64,000 bases of DNA from Vicia villosa (Eukaryota > Streptophyta > Magnoliopsida > Fabales > Fabaceae), in assembly GCF_029867415.1 (NCBI RefSeq), contig NC_081180.1, forward strand, positions 232,118,625 to 232,182,624, given 5' to 3'. Below the pieces are notes generated by a model. The model saw only the letters and a list, made by a program, of their open reading frames with translations, was not told where the DNA came from and ran no database searches. Made by a program: the position numbers and the translations under genes. Below are positions 61,588 to 64,000 of this stretch, piece by piece; the first letter of the stretch is position 1, and each line of letters opens with the position of its first letter.

Positions 61588-62879
61588 TTATTTTCTACAA
61601 AATTCATTATACACTTCTGAAACAACCTCAAGACATTCATAACGCCTTGACCTTAAATCCCATAACTCTTTCTTGTCATGAAAGCCTTTACTAGTTAATG
61701 ATGAATGAATAAAAACATTTGAAACTTCTAAAATATATAGACCACATATTTTAGACCCTTTAGCAATAATCACTTCATCATGCAAAATCTTTAACACTCC
61801 ATGTTCAACTCTAGTGCAATAGCTTAGATCATCAAACATGCTTATAGATGACAATTTTCGCTTGAGTTCTGGAAAATACCTCACGTTGTGAATAAGAAAA
61901 TCACGATCATTAAACATTTTAAGTCTGACCGTACCAATACCATGAACCTTGCAAACCTTATTATCAGTAAGGCAAACTACTCCACCTTGCACCAGCTTCT
62001 AAGTCTCAATGTATTCTATTCTTTGACACATATGATAAGAGCAACCTGAGTCTATGACCCAAATATTTTTAGTCTCCAAACTCGATACAGCTAGTGCTTC
62101 AACATTCTCATAATAATCTTCATCTGAGGAAACTGCAACTTGAACAAAATCATCATTTATCTTTCTCTCAAGACAATCCTTTTTGTAGTGACCGGATTTT
62201 TGGCAGTTAAAACATTTTACATTTGACTTGTAAAACTTATTTGATTTGGACATCCCTCTATGCTCAGTTCCTCCTCTTGAGACACTCAAGTCTTCACCAT
62301 TATCTTCAATCTTCCAATCTTTCGCTTTTGAAAATTCTTTAGATTTTAAAGCCTTCTGGACTTCTTCCAAAATGATAATACCTTCCTTACCATAAACAAG
62401 GCATCCTTAAAGTGCTTAAAGGATCTAGTTAATGAACTCAACAAGACTAAATCCCTATCCTCATCATCAATCTTCACTTAAATATTCTCAAGATCATCAA
62501 TAATCTTGTGAAATTATATAAGTTGCTCCACTATGGATTGGTTCTCCACCATTCAGAATGAAAAGAATTGTTGTTTCAGACATAAACTGTGAGACAAAGA
62601 CTTAGTCATATACAATGATTCAAGTTTTACCCACATCGAAGTAGTTGTCTGCTCTCTGGCCAATTATCTTAGAACTTTATCCCTAGGGCACAAGATAATG
62701 ACACTCATGACCTTATTCACCATATGGGTCTTCTCTACTTTACTAAGGCGTGTATGCATCAATGTCTTACCCTTCAAAGCTTTAATACACTTCGCTAGAG
62801 TTAAAATTACTTGCATATTCACTTTCCACAACCCAAAATTGTTTTCTCCAGAAAATTTCGCAATCTTCCATTTATCCAT
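61588..62879 (-). pseudogene. Tnt1-like Ty1-copia gag-protease-pre-integrase relic
   Basis: Minus-strand coding from an ATG at 62879 (MDKWKIAKFSGENNFGLWK), a copia Gag start. A decayed middle (stops in the 62370-62660 stretch) still shows LESLYMTKSLSHS and KQQFFSFRMVENQS. Then comes a canonical CCHC knuckle CFNCQKSGHYKKDC and the protease active site WVIDSGCSYHM. After a stop at about 61999, pre-integrase-side sequence follows (VHGIGTVRLKMFND, GVLKILHDEVIIAKG, GLYIL). It is cut before the integrase core. The sequence resembles the TNT1-94 polyprotein group. Confidence 0.85.
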
Positions 62880-62928
62880 GGTGCTCAGGTGTAAACCATA
62901 TCTCTTTGCCCCCACTGTGGGCCCCACT

Positions 62929-63414
62929 TGTTGTGATAATGACAATGTTCAATTACAATCAACACTTTGATATGTAGGAACAAAGAACAATAGCAATCAA
63001 AGTAAATGGGCTTCAGCTATAATAACCAATAAGCATAAATATATCAGAAGAAAATAAGGTGAGAAAAGATGAAAGGTTTATTTACCCAGTTCGATTAAAA
63101 GATTTACGTCCGGGGGAGAGAGCAGCTCTCCAATTTATTATACTCAGAAAGTTGTTATAAGAGATTACAAATGAGTTACAAGAAAATAGTCTCCACCTTT
63201 GCCTTCAGAGTTCCCAAGAACAAACCGTGAAGGCTCCCAAGAACAAACTCTTATTTTATATCCAAGTGTTTCCCAACCTTTACAACTCTCAATATATATG
63301 AATCACTCAAACCCAAGGTAACAAAAAGTATTGGTTGACCCTTCTAGATAGGCCTAAATGAATTCCCTTGATTTCTAAACCCTTATTTCTTTCTTTTGCT
63401 CTAAAATTGTCACA
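62929..63414 (-). repeat. Probable 5' LTR of the Tnt1-like relic (about 486 bp)
   Basis: On the minus strand it starts TGTGACAATTTTAG (63414) and ends ...TTATCACAACA (62929), directly followed by a primer-site-like AGTGGGGCCC in place of TGGTATCAGAG. GGATATAAAATAAGAG near 63265 is a reasonable TATA region. The partner LTR is absent. Confidence 0.6.
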
Positions 63415-64000
63415 CTGTAAATAATAGAAGAAAATATAGAAGAGATACATATTTATAATTGCTAAAATCCAATAGATTCATTACAAAATCCAAAACAAAA
63501 TCCATAACGGTTAGAGTAAAATATTATAAATATCTTCTATATTAATTTAGACTATTTATAAATTAATATAAAATATATATATATTCAATATTCAATATTC
63601 AATATTCTAATATCAATGAACAGATTCGCAAACCGAACCGATCAAACCCGATATTCGTTAACCGCCCGAACCACACATTCTTGATGCTCCCTGGCTTTCT
63701 AATTTTTTACAATCTTAAAACATGTTTTCTTTCTTTTCATCAACAAAAATTTTAAAACATACTTCAACAACAAGTATGAGTGGTTGAGTCCCACGACGAT
63801 TATGAATAAGTAAAATGTTAAACTTATGAGAAAGAGAGATCATATTAATACTACTCCCGACTTTCCGAAACTTTCCAACAAAATGTTAATACATGGGACC
63901 ATTGATTTCCAAATGCTTCAAAGCGCCTCCCCTTCATTACTTGTTAAATGTTGTAACAAGACTTTACACGAAATCTATTAATCTTGACCTATCCCGATCC
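63415..64000. other. Unassigned region
   Basis: AT-rich. Contains a short TATTCAATATTCAA tandem at about 63580-63610. No gene recognised. Confidence 0.4.

Overview
This is a plant nuclear window, most likely from a legume of the pea/vetch/lentil tribe (Fabeae). That placement is inferred from very long Ogre/Tat-type Ty3 retrotransposon LTRs with a tRNA-Arg-like primer site (TGGCGACTCTGCTGGGGA), SIRE/Maximus-like Ty1-copia elements with an envelope-like third ORF, and a legume-style SINE. It is overwhelmingly nested retrotransposon sequence. Only two host genes are convincing, arranged tail to tail at about 46.3-52.7 kb: a three-exon 3-ketoacyl-CoA synthase (KCS) homologue and an intronless L-type lectin receptor kinase. 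No tRNA, rRNA or CRISPR is supported.

Layout. 1-10816: a very young, non-autonomous Ogre-like element (5' LTR cut by the window edge) with gag only, three families of hairpin-forming repeats and no pol. 10817-16260: a decayed copia pol, the 3' part of a SIRE-like LTR, and a second Ogre/Tat-type LTR with primer site and leader. 16261-22428: mostly unassigned AT-rich DNA with a CACTA-like end, an (AT)54 tract and a copia LTR. 22429-25450: a decayed copia gag split by a 2.1-kb gypsy-type solo LTR (target duplication ATAAG). 25681-30333: a 4.65-kb minus-strand Ogre/Tat LTR with a duplicated 3' UTR segment beside it.

31383-44386 is a nest three insertions deep in an older coding relic: a gypsy solo LTR (TAGAC), containing a full-length but dead SIRE-like copia element (TATGT), containing a solo LTR of the same copia family (TCAAC). 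44387-45765: relic coding sequence, a minus-strand copia gag piece and a SINE-like segment. 46318-52687: the host gene pair. 54341-57124: a TRIM-like mini-retrotransposon whose right LTR was split by a SIRE-like solo LTR (TTCTT). 57835-61310: truncated gypsy and Ogre/Tat LTRs. 61588-63414: a Tnt1-like copia relic on the minus strand.

The most interesting signals are structural. Several unrelated LTR or UTR regions hold arrays of short inverted repeats whose two arms change together between copies (SIRE-like LTRs at 12.5 and 56.4 kb, Ogre 3' UTR at 6.4-7.2 kb, palindromes in the copia LTR at 33-43 kb). Diverged Ogre/Tat LTRs share a 12-bp palindrome GGTGCTAGCACC and a pseudo primer-binding site inside the LTR end. 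The KCS homologue lacks the catalytic His equivalent of FAE1. All family assignments come from motifs read by eye; no database search was possible.
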